Assembly (NCBI RefSeq): GCF_042242105.1
Contig: NC_092013.1
Location: 3,033,987-3,097,986 of the forward strand
Direction of reading: 5' to 3'
Origin: Pempheris klunzingeri
Lineage: Eukaryota; Chordata; Actinopteri; Acropomatiformes; Pempheridae
Length of the DNA stretch: 64,000 nt
Shown here: piece by piece, positions 38,901-50,307 of the stretch
How the letters are laid out: the number at the start of each line of letters is the position of its first letter
How positions within the stretch are numbered: position 1 is the stretch's first letter
Position numbers and translations under genes: made by a program
Notes under the pieces: generated by a model
Told to the model about the DNA's origin: nothing
What the model saw: the letters and a program-made list of their open reading frames with translations, nothing else
Databases searched by the model: none

Positions 38901-40656
38901 ATTGACAGTCTGTGTGTTGTGAATGTCTCTGCATCAGCACAGCCAAATAAAAATCTGCCGACATTTAGTGAAAGCATTGTTTCATCTGAGTCAGAAGTCA
39001 CGTGAAAAGCACAGCTGATGGGAACCATTTGTGCATGGGGTCAGAGTAAATCAAGGAATTAATTGATTATAAAGCCACGAAGCCTCTGTTCACCTCATGA
39101 ATCATACTAAAGACGATGCATCAGCAAACAACAGCTTCATAACCACATATCCCACAGGCTCACTTCATCCTGAAGGCGGGGCCAGCCCTCATAAGAGGAG
39201 CCTAATAATAAGACTGATAAAATATTTCAAATATGCTCGGTCGTGTGGCTAATTTACAGCTTGGATCCGGTCCAGCGGCCTCTCAGCGACTCTGTCAAGG
39301 AAGCTTTGTTCAAGCCTAATTACACATCACCTGACATGACGACAACAGAGGCCGGAAACACTGTGAATTCTTGTGATGAATCCAGGACAGAGGGAGCCTA
39401 CAGGACTGTAATCTATTACCTGAAGACAGACAGTGACCACAGTAACACCTACAGACATGAACATAAGCAAACTGGAATATCACCTTTACCGTGAACACAC
39501 ACCCAGCCAAGGTGTGGCGGGCTAAACAAGCTACACACAAGTCCGACAATACACATTAAAATAAAGTTTAAACCACATTTCAGGGGCCAATATTGTACAT
39601 TTTACTTTCCCCTGACAGCTTCACTTACTTTGCACATTCAGCTAAAATAACACAAAACATAATCAACAAATAAATTATGATGTATTTTTATAGATTAAAC
39701 TTTATTGATCCCTGAGAAACTCGCAAACTATCAAACTACTCCACCCTGAAAACATTAATGCCTCAATAACTATAACCCACTAATATCATATATATATTAT
39801 TAGGAGCCAATTTGCATAATGAGTACTTTCACTTTTGGTGCTTACAGTGTATTCTGATTACTCCAATACTTTTGTAGTTTTACTGAAGTATAAATAACAT
39901 CTGTTTTCTGTTCATTTCATGTGAAGCATGTCATTTCTTTGCTGTTTTCAGCTTCACTTCTTGTATGAAAAGTGCTATAAAAAGTGTTTTTAAGTATTAT
40001 TATCATTATAACTGTTACTTTCAATCACAGCAGTACCCGACCTGAGTGGTTCTCCCACACCTGGCTACATGACAGCCTGCCATAAAACCAAACTATGGAG
40101 GAAAATCTCTGAATTGTGTCTTCTTTTCTGATTTGGTGTGACACCACGGACGGCTGGCAGCCCGTGGCCCTGGGGGCTGCAGGCCTGGTCCGGCTCTGGG
40201 CAGTCCGGCTGGGTGCAGACCCGGCGGACTGTTTTCCAGAGTCCAGCTGCTGTCAACACATGCTTGATGTTGACACAGAGCTCCGACAGGTCCGTTCACA
40301 TGACCGCTTTCATAAGTAAGCGCACAGTCATGCTCACAACTTCGTCATTGTGGCTACAACCACATTTGGAGCACCGACACCGTCCAGACCTGCAGCCACG
40401 TCCCTGAACCCCTACAGTAATTACCTAAACACGACGTGACGACCACATTTATTATGAAACACAGCGTTTAAAAACCCCTCCCAGGTAGTAGCCGGGGCCC
40501 GCACTGACACTGCTTGTTTGCTAGCTAACTTACCGCGATCACGTTGACGAAGGTGGTTTTTCCGGAGTACTGGAGCCCCACCAGGGTGAGCTCCATCTCC
40601 TCCTTCCAGAAGAGGGACCGGAACCAGTCCAGGAGCCTGTTTATGAGGGCCAGCAT
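35930..40656 (-). CDS. arl8b: ADP-ribosylation factor-like GTPase 8B
   Basis: Arf-like small GTPase of lysosomes. The family recruits SKIP/PLEKHM2-kinesin, HOPS and BORC-linked factors to move and tether lysosomes. Seven coding exons: 40534-40656, 38363-38443, 38157-38230, 37839-37932, 37333-37400, 36103-36173, 35930-35979. All splice phases agree and total 561 bp, 186 aa, exactly the family length. Seen: an amphipathic N-terminus starting Met-Leu (the form acetylated for membrane binding), P-loop GLQYSGKTT at residues 27-35, DIGGQ at 71-75 with the catalytic Gln75, NKRD at 130-133, SCKEKD near 163 and the C-terminus HSKSRRS. The SGQFSED and N-terminal residues match ARL8B rather than ARL8A. 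Teleosts carry arl8ba and arl8bb; I cannot say which this is. The promoter holds an MiT E-box. Confidence 0.96.
35984..36020. repeat. GGGA-repeat tract forming an arl8b splice-acceptor pyrimidine tract
   Basis: On the plus strand this is tandem GGGA/GGAA units. On the arl8b coding strand it reads as TCCC/TTCC repeats ending directly in the TGCAG acceptor of the last intron. That intron is only 123 bp (35980-36102), so the microsatellite makes up about a third of it and serves as its polypyrimidine tract. Confidence 0.85.
39690..39990. repeat. Old interspersed repeats in arl8b intron 1
   Basis: The phrase AAACTTTATTGATCCCTGAG near 39708-39728 resembles the 3' ends of teleost non-LTR elements. 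The following GCATAATGAGTACTTTCACTT wording (39812-39832) matches a very common teleost repeat that I recognise in general form. Both are diverged and boundaries are uncertain. The rest of intron 1 (38444-40533) shows no other feature. Confidence 0.45.
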
Positions 40657-40736
40657 CGTGGAGGACACGGTAGTCTCGGCGGCCGTCTGGATCGGGGCTG
40701 GCTAGCTGTCTGCACAGGAAGTAGTGGGTCTGCTTT

Positions 40737-40752
40737 GTCACGTCATGTGATC
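40737..40752. promoter_or_regulatory. Composite CRE-like / MiT E-box in arl8b promoter
   Basis: The 16 bp GTCACGTCATGTGATC contains TCACGTCA, a CRE/ATF-like half palindrome, overlapping TCATGTGA (40743-40750), the sequence preferred by MITF/TFE family dimers. It sits 81-96 bp upstream of the arl8b start codon in a GC-rich proximal promoter. TFE3, TFEB and MITF regulate many lysosomal genes through such E-boxes, so control of arl8b by the neighbouring tfe3 is plausible. The sites are seen; the function is inferred. Confidence 0.5.
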
Positions 40753-40799
40753 TGCTGGGTTCTGCGCGGCACGCAGCTGACGGGAGCGCGCACGTCAAA

Positions 40800-41849
40800 T
40801 GCGGAAGCTGATTGAAAAATGACTTTTCTCTTTATTTTATTTTATTTTTTTAAATCTTTGAAAACGCTTCTCATAAGAAGTTTTTTTTTTTACAAAGATA
40901 TTTATATATCCATTATTTTATTTTTACTTTTTTTCGTAGTTAGTTCCGTACATTAGTTTCATGTAGGAATAATGATTTTGCATTCTTCAATTCAGCACAA
41001 ATATATCTAAAATAGAAAGGCTATAGAGAGAAATAAAAAGGAAAAAAAGATGCATAGACAAAATAGAATAAAAACAGGACATGGACGTAACAAAAATAAT
41101 AGAATTAAATATATGTAAAGCAGGGCATTTTCTCATTTTTAAATAGTTTTTACTTCCTGTGTGCTTTTATCCTTTTCGTTTTATTCTTATTTTAAGCATC
41201 TTGTCTGGTTTTACTTTGTTTTGTAAAGCACTTTGTACGTTGTTGTTAAAAATTATTATCACCATTATTTATTGAGTCAGTGTAACAGTCTTCAATGTAA
41301 TTACTATTATTTATTATTATTATTTTGAGACTCTATCAACATATCAGTCAGCCCATGTGGTGGCAGTAGTGCAGATTAAATAAATGAATAGTGTTCAGTT
41401 CCAGTGTTTTAAATGTGCACGTAAAACAAAGCAAACAAACAGAAGCAGCATGAGCCTCATGTGGCCCATCTTATTCACTCCTGGATCAGCCCTGATCCGA
41501 TCATGTCCGTGCATTCGTATACTAAGATATGTTTAACAAAGTGTTCATGAAAATTACTAAAAATCAACCTAAAAAAAAACATCTCAGTAGATGTCAGTTA
41601 TCGAACATAAAACCTTTATATTCTAGGTTTATGATTGCATGTTCACATTCATTTGGAAGTTAGACGAAGGCAACAGTTCTTATTATTGTTATTAGTTAAA
41701 AAAACTCCATTAATGGTAATAAAATATCAAAACAGATGCACTTTGAGCTTTTGTACAATTTAAACACTACTGTACAATATTGATAACTTAGTGTGTTAAT
41801 AAAAAGGAGCACAGTCTTTGTTCACACACACACACACACTTATCCTGGA
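40800..41849. other. AT-rich spacer between arl8b and cxxc1
   Basis: No exon is seen. The segment is AT-rich with retroposon-tail-like wording (TGTAAAGCACTTTGTACGTT near 41224-41243, followed by ATT-rich sequence) common in teleost intergenic DNA. A short CA run lies at 41825-41839. Confidence 0.5.
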
Positions 41850-41866
41850 GCAAGTTTAAAAAGGTG

Positions 41867-42083
41867 TTTATTCAGGGCAGCCATACCAAAATCAGTAGTT
41901 CATCTGCTAGTCAGGAAAATATATATTGTTAATTATCATACAAAGATTTGAAAATAATTAGTTAGAAAATCATTTTTCATCCATATGGTAGTTATGGTTC
42001 TTTAAGCTTAAATCCTTAACACCCAAATCTAAAGTTATGCACAGTTGATCCACAGATCCGGAGACAGACGCTGGCCAGGTCGA
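41867..42083 (-). other. cxxc1: cxxc1 3' UTR (inferred) with polyadenylation signal
   Basis: The stop codon at 42084-42086 is followed on the minus strand by an AATAAA at 41867-41872, giving a compact 3' UTR of about 215 bp plus a short cleavage offset. Confidence 0.6.
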
Positions 42084-45000
42084 CTACCTGTCCTTGTTGC
42101 TACGGAGATCCGTCGTCAAGGGGTCGTGCTGAATAGTTTGGTGCAACATCAGCGCGAGCAGACCGGCTCTGTTGGTCATAGCAGTCCTGACGTTACGCTC
42201 CTGTTCAAAGAGCTCGTCCAACTTGTACCACTGTGGGCGAGGAAGAGGAGAGCGGGTTCAACAGGCTGAAGAACGGCTCTGATTAAAGTCACACAGTTCT
42301 CACTTCACTTATTGTGAGGAGAGAGACATGATACATTAGTGTGTTAGGGGCCATTAAAAGGTAAAAAATTAAGGTGCCTGGGGAGAGAGGTAATAATCAG
42401 GGGAAAAAGAAAAAAACAAAAACATTGATATTCTGAAATAAAAGTAGTAAATTCATGAGAAAAATACAGTTACACCAAAAAACACTCAGGAAAGAGTGCT
42501 GCTTTCTGTATAGTACACACATACTTGGAAATACTCTTAATTTTAGCCCAGAAACTATTTTTTTCTCATAAAGTTTTTACTTTAATCGCAGAGAATGTCT
42601 GAGTTCTCCACACAAACTTATCATTTTATAGCTTTTTCTCATTCATTTATCTACTTCATGAGCTTTTAGTGTTAAATATTCAGAATATTACATCCCACTC
42701 CACCAGCTACATTTAAAAAAAAAAAACCTACAATGGCTCTAGTTCGCAGTCGCACAGCGAGTCATTAGCTTTGGACACATTAAATCTAACTCAGGAAGTC
42801 TTATATATATCCGGTTGGACGGTTGGACCTACCACTCTGACTCGCTCCAAGTCCACCTCTGCCCTCCTGAGCTTTTCCCAGTTGTAATGTTTGTTGCATT
42901 TCCTTTTGGACACTCTGCAGTAATCTCCAGTCAGCTCAAACACGTTCTTCACCAGAGGACATCCACACACCTCATCCACCGACACCTGGAGACCACACAA
43001 GCAAACAATCTCAAGTTATTAATGACAATACTTCACTGGTGGAGATCACCTTGGTTTGACAAGTGGCGGAGGGGTCTCTGCTCACCTTGGGATCTCTGGA
43101 ATGTTCTGGGCACAGGACCTGAAGCCTCTTACAATACGTTTTGCTTTGGGGATTGTACACGTCACAGAAGAGTCTGGTTGCTCTGCGGAAAAAAGAAAGA
43201 GTTAGAAAAAAATCAACTGAACTGCGAAGAACGTCTTTACACTTGGAGGGTTGGAGCGTTTCTTGTTCTTACCCTTCTATTCTTGTAGGGTACATGGAGC
43301 CGAAGGAGGTCTGACTCTCGTACTGTCAAGATAAGCATTTTGGAAAGAAATGTTACAAGCAGCCAGTGCGCTTTTGTTGGTGTGTACGTCTGATGCCAAA
43401 TAATGCTGAAAGTGTTTTAAATGTCCGAACAAAACGGATAACCCAGCCAGAGGATTGATCATGGAGTCTTGTACGCGAGTCCGTCTCCTACGTTAAACAG
43501 CTGCTGTCCCGTCACAGGTTAGTAAGTCTGTCCGCTGATCACCAGTCCTCCAAGCTTTAGCAAGAAGCTAACTTAGCAAAGCTGCTAAAGCAATGAGTTT
43601 ACAAAACACACATACAGGCAGGCCGTCTGAATAATCCCTGCGATCTGCTCTGACCATCCATTAAGCAAACAAGCTTGTGCTCCACTACTTATAAAAAGTA
43701 ACTTCTCCCTAAAATACTCCTGAGGAGGTGGTGTGAGCGTTTCAAATCTGACGCCCACAGAGCACAACTCAAGCATCACATAACAAGTGTCACTTATCGC
43801 TTTCAGTGCGTCTGGGCCTTTTAGAAGCAGAGCCAGGAACTGACAGAAGATAATCACCTTTGCGTAGCATCTCTCCATGTGTCTCAGCGCCACTTTTGGA
43901 TTGATGGGATGACTGCAAGACACGCAGAAAATCTGCAGGTCTGTGTCCTCGCTGTCACCTTCATTCACCTGCAAACAGAACCAGAGCATTTAACCAGAGA
44001 GTGACCTCTGCTCTTCAGCGGCTTCAGTTAAAGAGAGCAAGCTGCGCGACCAAATGAAGACGCATGCTGGTGGCTCACCTCCTCGTCCTGCTGCACCGCC
44101 TGCTGCTTGGCCTTGGCGATGATGCCTTCCAGCTCGTGGAAGCGTCGCTCCATCTCTGTGAGACGCAGCCGGGCGTTCTGCTGTTCCCGCCGGATGCGCT
44201 CCAGGTGCTTCTTACCGTGCTCCTCGGCGATGCAGGGACTCTGCTGCCACTGTTGGATGCGCTGAGGGAGGATCTCATAGATCCGGCTGTGGATCATAAT
44301 GCAAATTAATGCAATTAGATGTTAAAAAAAAACCAGCATGAGGCAGATAGAAGACACACTAAACAGAGGGTGATGATGAGAAAGAAGCAGGAGCAGTGGA
44401 ATAAATAGTGATACAAAAAAATTCAGCATTTAATTATTCAAGCACTAGGTGGAGCAGTTCAATCATTTCAATACAAACTGTATCATCCACGCTCTTTAAA
44501 AACAGACAGACATGTTAAACAAGGTTCCTATTATTTCCTGCAATGAGCAGGAAACAAACTTTTAATCTAATAACTTTAATTCTCCTGAATTGTTGGCTTT
44601 GTCTGTCCCGCATACAGTTTCTATCCTGACATAAGTAACACACAACACGAGCCCATGAAAGGTGAAAGTAAAGAGTTCCTACTTGGCAGCTAGCTTCATG
44701 CCACAGTCCTCGGAGCAGTATTTGGAGTTGGGTCTGGATGCCTCCATGCAGCTCGGCCCCAGACACTGACGCTGCCCTGTCTCGCGGGGGTCGCCCCTCT
44801 CGCTGTATCTGGTTCTGTCTTTGTGCTTCTGCTTCTGTTTGTGGCGCCGTGACTCCTTCTGGACAGTTCAGACAGGAGGGTTATTAGAACGGGTCTTTCC
44901 ACAAGTGTTTCCACCTTCTCAGCTTTTCAAATAGCAACATATCTACGATGACGCACATCTTACTTTCTTGTCAAACTTCTTTTCCCGTCTCTTAACGTGC

Positions 45001-48000
45001 TTCACCTTCACCGCCTTCTTACGCATGACGGGGCTGAAAGGCGGCTCGTCGTCGTCATCACTACCCCACAACTGGACGAGGGAGAGCAAAATAAAAAGTT
45101 TTATTTGCTGCTGATTATGATGAAGAACAATATGCTGCCAAATGTTCCACTACCATGTTGCTGCTAATTCCTGCTGCCTTGTACTGCTGGTAGAGCTCCG
45201 CCTCGCTGTCGTAGTCATCGGAGTACCGTCTGCGTCTGTGGTAGGAATTGTCCCTCCTTTCTTGCAGGGACAATTCCTCATCCTTCACACGCAGCATTTT
45301 CTGTACAAAAATGACAAGCAGAAGCCACAAGGGACAAATACATCCCAGATTAAGGAGTGCTAACTGCTTCAAGGACTGATATGAATCAAGTATTATTAGT
45401 AGAGAATAAACTGTTAGTTAAGGAGCTCACACGACAAGTTAAATCTACAACTTTCAAGATCTTTCTTGTCAATTATTTGCTGATCTGATCCAAGGAGCCT
45501 GATTCAACTGCCAATCTCACTGTCGAATCATTAAAGTGACGTAAAATGTGTTCACTGGCTAAAGATTTGGCTAAATACTAGATAAATAATAGATGAATCC
45601 TGCTGGTCTCCGGGTATTCGTGTCTGTACCAGATGAAATGTCGAGACCACCTTAATAAAAGGACGCAGAGCAAGTGCTCTACCTTCTGCCAACATCTTTA
45701 CATGCGCTGGTATCCCGTATCATGGCAACCAGAGCCATGATACGGGACACAGCAAGAGGCTGTTGTGTTCAGGCTGTCTGTCGATCTCCGCTCCATTCAA
45801 TAGACAGACACGGGATTCAGACATCAGATTTTAAAATGAAAATAGGCAAACAAGAAGCATTTTAATTGGGTGTTTCAGCTTTTTTGTCTGATGTGGAAAA
45901 CCCCGAGGCCAAAGTTGCTAATTAGATTATAGATCAATGACCAAAAGGGAAAAAAAAAAACCCGATCTGATGATCAGTTGATGAAAGACTTGACAAATCG
46001 GATCTGAAGATCAAATATGGAAATTCTTAGTTCTACCCTTTGGTGGTATTGTCTTACTTGAAAACAAATAAAGTGACTCACCCTGGCTCGGACCTCACAC
46101 TGCCTAAACCTGCACTTCTGTCTGATTTTGTTGGGGCCTCCAAACTTCTTCATGTCCTTGCAGAAGTCACACTGGGCACAGTCCTCCGTCCTTCTGCAGG
46201 GCTCACACTCCCCACACATTCGGACTGAACGCTTCACCTGAGGGAAGTTAAATCATGGACAATAAAATAAAAGTCATGGCATCTTGAGAATTGTGCATCG
46301 TTTCACATCCTGATTGTTGATAATGGATCATTGTACAGCGACACAAAGCAATATTTTCATTTAAGAAAAAAATCAGGTTATGAGTTTAAAAACATCTGCA
46401 CAAAATGATCAGCTTCATTGAGCAGCTCTCAAATATTTGGTTTAAAATGAAAGAACACTAATGCATGTTGTGTTTTATGATCCTATTATTTCATTTTGTC
46501 ACATATTGCAGTAAAACATGAACATTTAAGTCAAAAGTACAGCTTACTTTGGATCCACGCCGCCTTTCACTCTTATAGTCTGGAGTACTCGGGGTGCTGT
46601 ACTGTTTTTCTGATCTGTCGGGCTCAGATTCCTTCTCTCGGCTTTTCTTTGATCTGTACTTTATTTCCAGCAAAGGGTTTTTATCTAGTGAAGGAAAATA
46701 ACACAACAATGTTTTCATTTCACAGATTTATGATGTATTTACTGTTCAGCGTAAGCACCCTTAAACTGCAGTGAGAAAAGAAGAGTCTTTTTCTCACCTC
46801 TGCATCTCATGCAGTACCATTCTCGGATTGCCTTCGCCGTCTTCTCCGTGATGTTAATGCAGTGGCCATGGAACCACTCGTTACAGTTATCACAGCCACT
46901 GTCGGTGTCAGAACATAATGCGTGAACATTGCTGCGTCCATTCGCAGTAGCTTTGTAAATGAAACAACAGCATTGGTGTTGGTGAACTTACATCATGAAG
47001 CAGTTGATGTCTGGTTTCCTGCAGATACAGTAAAGTGGGGCGTTCTCTCCCTCCATACTGCTGGTCTCAGGCCCGGGTGCGGGGTCATTGTCAGACAACT
47101 CGCTGTCCTGAGAAGAACCAGACACATTAACACCAGTGATAACTGATTACTGAGCTGCAGGGCGTTTTCCTCAAAGGAAGAGGGCTTCCTGTGTGTTTCT
47201 AGCTCCCTCTGCAGAGCAGCTCTGTTGAAACACAGTCTGCTGCTCTGAATCAGAATCGTACGAGGAGTCTGTTGTAGTATTTTGGTGCATTGCAAACATA
47301 GTAATAGAGAATCAGAAAATATATAGAACAAATAGGGCAAAGTCTAGATGCATGACTGGAAAACAGAACATTTAAAATAAGACGAATAGCTGTACTGTTT
47401 GTGAAGGAATTCATTATTAAACATGGAAAGTACAATATTCAGAGTATTAAGTATGAACATGTGCAGAGATGATAACCCAAATAATGTGCATTAAGACAGA
47501 TTCACATATATAATTAACATATAAGACAAGTTAAATATTGCTAAGTCAGTGCAGCATGTCTGAAACAGACCATCCTTATGTGTTTCTACTGTTTCTAACA
47601 AACTCTTAACTCTCCCGCCTCTACATTTTTTGGGAAATGTAGTTTATTAAATTATCCTGTAAGAACCAAGACATGCTGTCAAACATTTTAAACTCCTCTA
47701 AAAGCAGAAGATCTTCAGTGCCTGTTAGTTAGCGTTAGCTGGCTGCCGCCTACCATGAGTTTGTAATGTCTAGAAAGATAATTTAACAGATACTGTTAAA
47801 AATGTGAGGAGTTAGTCCGTTAACAGACGATCTCAGGGTAGTGGTGATGTTAAAAACTGCTTTATTCACACACAAACCTGATGTTATTGTGTGGGCTAAA
47901 GTTAGCTAGCATAGTAAGTTAGCATCAGCTAACCTGACATTAACAGGTAGCCTGTGCAGCTAACGTTACTTTGCTGCACCCCGTAAGTTGTCAAACCAAT

Positions 48001-48211
48001 TTCAAATGCAATACTATATTATTCTACAGTGCCAGGATTCATATTTAAGTGATAAACCTAAAGTTGGATGAAGTTAACTAAACCGGATGTAGTTAACGTT
48101 AGCAACAACTGTATAGCCTCATCTTACGTTAGTCGGCGAAACTGAATTAGCAAACTTTAGCTAAACGTAAATCTAACAAACAAGAAAATCCCCTTTTCTA
48201 GCACTCACCAT
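42084..48211 (-). CDS. cxxc1: CXXC-type zinc finger protein 1 (CFP1)
   Basis: CpG-binding and H3K4me3-reading subunit of the SET1/COMPASS methyltransferase complex, acting in the nucleus at CpG-island promoters. Fourteen coding exons, minus strand: 48209-48211 (ATG only), 46992-47107, 46798-46898, 46548-46684, 46082-46237, 45154-45300, 44964-45071, 44683-44858, 44079-44286, 43858-43968, 43273-43322, 43086-43182, 42833-42985, 42084-42230. They total 1710 bp, 569 aa, with all phases consistent. Domains seen: PHD finger (about 28-73, starting YCICRKPD), basic linker, CXXC zinc finger (about 125-168, MCGECEPC to KFGGPNKIRQKC), acidic and basic segments (221-285), coiled coil (about 330-380, RIRREQQNARLRL) and the Cys-rich C-terminal SET1-interaction domain (about 395-521). 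It is shorter than the mammalian protein (about 656 aa), mainly between the CXXC and basic regions. Teleosts have two copies; the letter is not assigned. Confidence 0.95.
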
Positions 48212-48420
48212 CCTGTCAGATCTCTCCAGTCTTTGATTGCAAATAAAGTTTTTAAAAAAAAAAGGCACCAAAAACAAGCCGAAACAGTGAAGCTATTAGC
48301 TCGACGGCTTGCGTTGCTTTGAGGTTTACACGGAAACAACATCGCTCACAATCGGCTGAACTCGTTAAAACTCGTGAAAATGTCGTTGGTCATTGGTCAG
48401 TGTTCTTCTTCTGTGGTGTC
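48212..48420 (-). promoter_or_regulatory. cxxc1 promoter and 5' UTR
   Basis: The start codon lies at the very end of exon 1 (ATG then GTGAGT donor). Upstream on the minus strand is a 5' UTR of perhaps 100-150 bp and an inverted CCAAT box (ATTGG at 48392-48396 on the plus strand). No TATA box was seen. The transcription start is inferred. Confidence 0.45.
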
Positions 48421-49318
48421 AATTAACATCTAATGGCGCAGTGTCGCCACCTGATGGATCAATTACAAATTGTGTTTATTTACATAAGAAAACAGACAGA
48501 CAGAGTAATCTGGATTAAGTAATAAGATTACAAATAATAAGTAGCACACAAATATAGTTATATATATGTTTTATATATTTACACTGTACTTAGAGGTTAA
48601 AATGTTTTGCTTATGTTAAATGTATGTTTCAGCTTTGTTGTTCTTGTTTCCCTGTTTGTCTATTAATGTTTAAGTACATGAGAGCAGTGGGAAAAACCAA
48701 AGACAAATTAATCCTGTGTGTTCACATATTTGGCAAATAAAGCTGATTGTGGTCTAATGAGCCCAGATTACATTTTTAAACATGCACCAAAGTTACATTG
48801 TGAAGCATTACTGTATTGCATTTTTGATAAAGTATTTAAAATTAGGGCGGCTTTGAAATGAATAATTTAAAACTGTAGTTTGTGAGAGTAATTTGATCTG
48901 ATCAACTGTAGCTGCTGAATATGTAAAATGTATTTTATCTGCATTGAAAATGTGTTGAGATGTTTAAAGAAATAACATAGATTTGTGGATAAAGTTATAA
49001 TATTTTCAATGTTTTTGAATTTGTAGTAATCCAATCCTACTCAGATAATTATATTTTTTATTAATCCAATGAAGTTATTTACAAATTACAAAAACTGATG
49101 CGTAATTTGTTTTAGTAACTACATTTCAGAGATTAATCTGAGGGCAGAATGTCATATTGTCTCCTGCAAAGCAACACACTGAATAACTTTAAATATATGT
49201 AATATATAATAATATTGCTTTATTTACATTACAGCATATTAGATAGATTACCTAGAACTAAACAGGCAATATTAATACAACGATTCTTGTTCTTGTTCCT
49301 GTTTTTACACATACCTGT

Positions 49319-49359
<41 letters not shown>

Positions 49360-49419
49360 AGGAGAGAGCAGCTGTGAGATGTAGTTACACCGTACATCAC
49401 ACACACCGCTGACAGCTGA
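48421..49419. other. Spacer between divergent cxxc1 and mdfi-like genes
   Basis: AT-rich sequence with no exon recognised. It ends in a (CA)n microsatellite at about 49317-49356 close to the probable mdfi-like promoter. The two flanking genes are transcribed away from each other. Confidence 0.55.
49317..49356. repeat. (CA)n microsatellite
   Basis: About nineteen CA units in a nearly perfect run, 100-150 bp upstream of the proposed first exon of the mdfi-like gene. Alternating CA/TG tracts can adopt Z-DNA and are typically polymorphic. Confidence 0.95.
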
Positions 49420-49481
49420 TGGTGCCACAGAAGGATGCGGCTGTGATTAATGCTGCGTGCTGGATCGCCCACAGATGAACA
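49420..49481 (+). other. Probable 5' UTR exon of mdfi-like gene
   Basis: A strong donor (AACA then GTAAGTACG at 49482) closes this segment, and an acceptor TCTTTCAG lies at 50243-50250, immediately before the first coding exon. Joined, the leader would contain a six-codon upstream frame beginning at the ATG just before the donor and ending at a TAG at 50261-50263. The start of the exon is a guess. The assignment rests on splice signals only. Confidence 0.4.
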
Positions 49482-50307
49482 GTAAGTACGATAATAATGT
49501 TTCTTACTAAACTGTGATCATACGGAACAACACGGAGACATAAACACTGCACGACCCCTGTGCATCACATCACAGGGATGAATCACACAAAATGTGAGGA
49601 AGATCGAATGGCTGTTGATTCCAAAACATTAGATGAACTGAATTAATGTTTATTGAATGTAAATAATTTGGATTTAATTCATGAAATTTGAAACAATTAT
49701 TACTGTATAGCTAAAAAAGATTTATAAAACATTACAAAGACTTTGAGTTTTGATGAAATGCTTCAGATGGCTGAGCTAAATGACAACTAATCTGCTTTAT
49801 CTTCAAATAAAAAAAAAAATCTCAAACCTCTGTCAGCGTGCTGCATGAGGTAAGTATTACTTGAAGACATGAATTATTGAACAGCGAAAACAAGATCTTA
49901 CATTCTCATTCAGCTGTCAGGAAATCTGCGCGCCGCCTTTCATCTACATTAGAAATGTTTCCAAACTGGTCATTAATTATGGATTAACTTCTCTGCAATT
50001 TCCAAGATGTCCACTCATCACAAACAGCCACGAAAACCTCAGGCGCAGATCTGACTCTGGGTCTGCGGTGTCTGCAGACAGCCATGAGGTTTCATTTTAT
50101 GTAACAATGTTAGTAAGTGAATGATTTCAGTTTAAAAAGAGAGAAGAAGTCAATTCAAAGCGTCACAAATGGTCTTATATTTAGGGGGCATTAACTTTAG
50201 GTCCTGGTTCACTGATTCCTCCCTCGTAGCCCTGCTTGGTCGTCTTTCAGGTGCTCTGATGTAGCTCAGTGGACGTCAAACTAAATTCTACGGACGTGCC
50301 TGAAAAG

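Noticed and set aside
44064..44309. Plus-strand leucine-rich frames over cxxc1 exons
   Set aside because: Antisense shadow of the cxxc1 coiled-coil exon (44079-44286), whose minus-strand frame matches the CFP1 family and splices in phase.
45690..45745. Inverted pair around ATCATGGC / GCCATGAT with GTATCCCG and CGGGAC
   Set aside because: A short palindrome within a cxxc1 intron (TCCCGTATCATGGC and its complement). Interesting as a hairpin, but no element ends or repeat copies were seen to support a mobile element or RNA gene.
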